From assembly GCA_024404655.1 (NCBI GenBank), contig JAKSPR010000129.1:1-7668 (forward strand): 7,668 nt of DNA. The letters are read 5' to 3'. Under the pieces are notes generated by a model. That model saw only the letters and a program-made list of their open reading frames with translations. It had not been told where the DNA came from and searched no databases. Made by a program: the position numbers and the translations under genes. Origin of the DNA: Clostridia bacterium (GTDB taxonomy: Bacteria; Bacillota; Clostridia; Oscillospirales; CAG-272). Shown in pieces: positions 5,929-7,668 of the stretch; positions within the stretch are counted from its first letter, which is position 1; every line of letters starts with the position of its first letter.

Positions 5929-6864
5929 TTATTTCTTCTTTGCTTCTTTTTCTTTTGCACGCTTATCGTTGATGATCTGCATGTGCTCCGGGGTGATGAG
6001 AGTGACACCGTTTTCCTTTGCCCAGTCAACGCAGCCTTTCAATACCAGCGGCAGGAACACACGCGGGACATTGAGGATGGTTTTCAGCGCGTCGTCCGTG
6101 AACTTGACAACATCGTCGGCGCGGTCAGCGGCATAACGGACGGAATCCAGACTTGCTTCTCTGACCTGCAGAAGTTCTGCACGCATTCTGCGGGACTTGT
6201 GGAACCAGAAGTTCTTGGAATCCCGGTAGCCGTAGTCAACGGGCAGAGAGGGGAAGTCCTTGGCACGGACGCCCTTGATGATTGCATCCGAATACTTCTT
6301 CTTCATGAGGATCTTGTCGATTTTCAGAATGAAATGCGCACCGAATTTGCTGGTGATACCGTTGAAATCATGATAGGGCCCTTCGTAGCCGTTCAGCTGG
6401 CCCGGAACATCACGGTCAGCACCGTCAAGAGAACGCATCCATGTGCACTCGATAACTTCAATGGCATCGGTCATGACCATCGGACGCTTGTCACTGGGAT
6501 CTGCTTCCTCGCAAAGTCCCGTTTCCAGTCTGAACTTGCATTTCGGCATCTTCTCGGAGGGTTTATCACCCGGCCAGGACAGCTTGACGGCTTCCGCAAA
6601 GTTCTTCGGGTTGTCGTCGATGAAGTTCAGCGCGCATTTGCCGGTGCGCAGAATGTTCTGTGCCGTATTGGAAGAATTGCGGCAGGAAAGCAGCATGGCA
6701 TAATAATCCTTGCCTGCGACATAATAGGGCTGAACGAGGGAATAGGGACCGAGGTTGGTGGTGCCGTCTTCACAGAGAGTACTGATCAGAACGGTGGGCA
6801 TGGGGAAAAACAGGGAGGTCTGGTAGAAATTATCTACGATGCGAAGGTTTTCAAAGCTGCTCAT
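5929..6864 (-). CDS. Flavin reductase-like protein fused to a PCP_red-like C-terminal domain
   Basis: A 311-residue protein. Residues about 15-235 resemble the FMN-binding split barrel of the flavin reductase/DIM6-NTAB family: PMPTVLISTLCEDGTTNLGPYS at the N-terminus is the usual strand pair that holds FMN, followed by LSCRNSSNTAQNIL and CALNFI. After a charged linker, residues about 250-300 have VPRVFLPLVLKGCVDWAKENG and then LITPEHM. This fits the PCP_red domain found at the C-terminus of the B subunit of dark-operative protochlorophyllide reductase and in small non-photosynthetic proteins. A lysine-rich tail ends the protein. No signal peptide or membrane helix, so cytoplasmic. AAGGAG is nine bases before the ATG. 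First structural gene after the TetR repressor, 30 bases downstream of it. The FMN call is solid; the PCP_red call is from pattern memory. Confidence 0.82.
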   Translation of the reverse strand: MSSFENLRIVDNFYQTSLFFPMPTVLISTLCEDGTTNLGPYSLVQPYYVAGKDYYAMLLSCRNSSNTAQNILRTGKCALNFIDDNPKNFAEAVKLSWPGDKPSEKMPKCKFRLETGLCEEADPSDKRPMVMTDAIEVIECTWMRSLDGADRDVPGQLNGYEGPYHDFNGITSKFGAHFILKIDKILMKKKYSDAIIKGVRAKDFPSLPVDYGYRDSKNFWFHKSRRMRAELLQVREASLDSVRYAADRADDVVKFTDDALKTILNVPRVFLPLVLKGCVDWAKENGVTLITPEHMQIINDKRAKEKEAKKK

Positions 6865-6894
6865 GGGTCATTTCTCCTTTGGATGATAGAATTT

Positions 6895-7419
6895 TTATAA
6901 CAGTTTCAGAAGAAGGGGGGACAAGGTCTCATACGGAACCCCGGTATTGGTCCAGCATAGGAGGGATTCCGCGAGAAAGTCTGCGCTGAATTCCGGGTTT
7001 TCACACCCTCTGCGGGTAAGGAACTCACAGATCGGTGTGGAAATGCTGCCGCGCAGTCTGCTGTGGTACTGCATCGCGGCAGCGGGGAATTCTTTTTTTG
7101 CCAGTTCGTCGGAAAAAAGTCCGGTGTGTTCCCGGCCGAATGTCTGCACCGCCTGATAGATCACGCGGAAAAACGCATCGGGATCGGTCTCTGCTTCTGA
7201 GGCGGATACGATCTCTTTCATGACATCGGTCCAGTCGGTCAGGAGAATCTGGGCGATCAGTGATTCCTTGGAAGGAAAGTAGTTATAGACGGTCCCGACA
7301 GCAATTCTGCAGGAGGATGCGATGGAGCGGATCGTCAAAGCGGAATATCCGCGCTCGGATAACTGCCGTCTCGCTTCACAAAGCAGCTGCCCGCGGACGT
7401 CATCTATGATTTTCGGCAA
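6895..7419 (-). CDS. TetR-family transcriptional repressor
   Basis: A 174-residue one-component regulator. The N-terminal helix-turn-helix is clear at about 28-55: LTIRSIASSCRIAVGTVYNYFPSKESLI has the TxxxIAxxxxxxxGTxYxYFxSKexL pattern of TetR proteins. The C-terminal helical part, about 60-174, would bind the inducer and dimerise; it is not similar to any subfamily I can name. The start is taken as TTG at 7419 because GAGGTG (7426-7431) is six bases upstream. The in-frame GTG at 7428 lies inside that Shine-Dalgarno and has no good site of its own. As first gene of the operon, with a palindrome at its promoter start, it very likely represses itself together with the flavoprotein, SDR and membrane-protein genes. 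It is slightly short for the family but complete. Confidence 0.88.
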   Translation of the reverse strand: MPKIIDDVRGQLLCEARRQLSERGYSALTIRSIASSCRIAVGTVYNYFPSKESLIAQILLTDWTDVMKEIVSASEAETDPDAFFRVIYQAVQTFGREHTGLFSDELAKKEFPAAAMQYHSRLRGSISTPICEFLTRRGCENPEFSADFLAESLLCWTNTGVPYETLSPLLLKLL

Positions 7420-7425
7420 TGGATT

Positions 7426-7431
7426 CACCTC
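7426..7431 (-). promoter_or_regulatory. Shine-Dalgarno that selects the TTG start of the TetR gene
   Basis: GAGGTG on the minus strand, six bases before TTG at 7417-7419. A GTG start at 7428 would overlap this site. Confidence 0.6.
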
Positions 7432-7464
7432 ACTTTTTCATTATATAAACAAGATCATCTTAAA

Positions 7465-7476
7465 TGAACGTGTTCA
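7465..7476. promoter_or_regulatory. Probable TetR operator
   Basis: TGAACGTGTTCA is a palindrome with 5-base arms (TGAAC/GTTCA) around a 2-base centre. It lies 7 bases downstream of the -10 and covers the expected transcription start of the TetR operon, the usual place for an autorepression operator. The binding protein is inferred from position. Confidence 0.65.
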
Positions 7477-7483
7477 CATAAAT

Positions 7484-7512
7484 ATGATACATGAAAAAAA
7501 GTATTTTGTCAA
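7484..7512 (-). promoter_or_regulatory. Sigma-A promoter of the TetR redox operon
   Basis: On the minus strand, -35 TTGACA (7507-7512), a 17-base spacer and -10 TATCAT (7484-7489). Transcription should start near 7477, at the edge of the TGAAC palindrome, with a leader of about 58 bases to the TTG at 7419. Confidence 0.82.
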
Positions 7513-7533
7513 GCACTTTCACCATGTTTTCTG

Positions 7534-7588
7534 AAAAGAAAAAATGGGGCTGTCGCAAATGCATTAGAGATGCATGAACGACAGCCCC
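7534..7588 (-). terminator. Intrinsic terminator of a gene beyond the right edge
   Basis: A 10-bp GC-rich stem (7546-7555 with 7579-7588) encloses an internal loop (CAA/GAA) and a second stem of ATGCAT pairing with ATGCAT (7559-7564, 7570-7575) around TAGAG. On the minus strand the stem is followed by ATTTTTTCTTTTC (7534-7545 region), a good T-tract; on the plus strand the following bases are poor in T. It therefore ends a minus-strand transcript entering from the right and insulates the TetR promoter, whose -35 is 22 bases away. Confidence 0.75.
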
Positions 7589-7668
7589 CTTAATACTTCA
7601 AAGTAAAAGCAAAGCAAAAAAAGCAGAGACATCACTAAAACAGGCAAAAAAACGCAATGGCAAAAAAG

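Noticed and set aside
4250..6136. 628-codon plus-strand open frame
   Set aside because: Antisense to the membrane protein, the SDR and the end of the flavoprotein, all of which have family motifs and ribosome binding sites. No domain is recognisable in the plus frame.
5872..6900. 342-codon plus-strand open frame
   Set aside because: Antisense to the flavoprotein with no recognisable motif; explained by the sense codon use.
7598..7666. C-terminal end of a minus-strand gene entering from the right (22 hydrophobic residues then TGA)
   Set aside because: The stop lies just before the minus-strand terminator, as expected, but another frame is also open through the edge and the DNA is A-rich low complexity. 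The frame cannot be chosen from this window.
7604..7668. Repeated GCAAAAAA units near the right edge as a direct-repeat array
   Set aside because: The units are irregular in length and spacing and are explained by A-rich composition; no CRISPR-like repeat-spacer order.

Overview
The window looks like chromosomal DNA of an anaerobic Bacillota, most likely a gut-type Clostridia of the Oscillospirales/Ruminococcaceae kind. This is inference. It rests on moderate GC, strong AGGAGG-like ribosome binding sites, consensus sigma-A promoters, and a gene set of Bacillota type: a B. subtilis-like OhrR, a GH29 fucosidase, a SulP transporter and a CE4 deacetylase. I cannot name the species. There is no rRNA, tRNA, CRISPR array, insertion sequence or phage gene.

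Left block (minus strand, 3236 down to 1): a consensus promoter drives a four-gene run. The order is a SulP-STAS anion transporter, a short cytoplasmic GH29 alpha-L-fucosidase, an OhrR-type MarR repressor and the first codons of a short-chain dehydrogenase. The gaps are short (30 and 36 bases with the starts chosen here), and the last pair overlaps by ATGA. Co-transcription is therefore likely. The functional link between an anion/sulfate transporter, a fucosidase and a peroxide-type repressor is not obvious.

Middle (plus strand, 3303 to 4233): a single cytoplasmic CE4/NodB-type polysaccharide deacetylase is transcribed divergently from the SulP operon, from an extended -10 promoter. It ends in a strong hairpin with T-tracts on both strands. 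That hairpin also serves the operon converging from the right.

Right block (minus strand, 7512 down to 4191): a second compact operon. A TetR repressor with a palindrome over its own promoter start is followed by three genes. These are a flavin-reductase-like protein fused to a PCP_red-like (protochlorophyllide reductase) C-terminal domain, an atypical NAD(P)-binding SDR of the NmrA/divinyl-reductase-like kind, and a seven-helix membrane protein of the DUF1295/steroid 5-alpha-reductase superfamily. Together these look like a ligand-induced redox cassette acting on a membrane or lipophilic substrate. The substrate is unknown. This is the part most worth following up.

Right edge (7531 to 7668): a large hairpin followed by a T-tract on the minus strand is the terminator of a gene lying off the window. 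The last ~80 bases are A-rich and could not be assigned.
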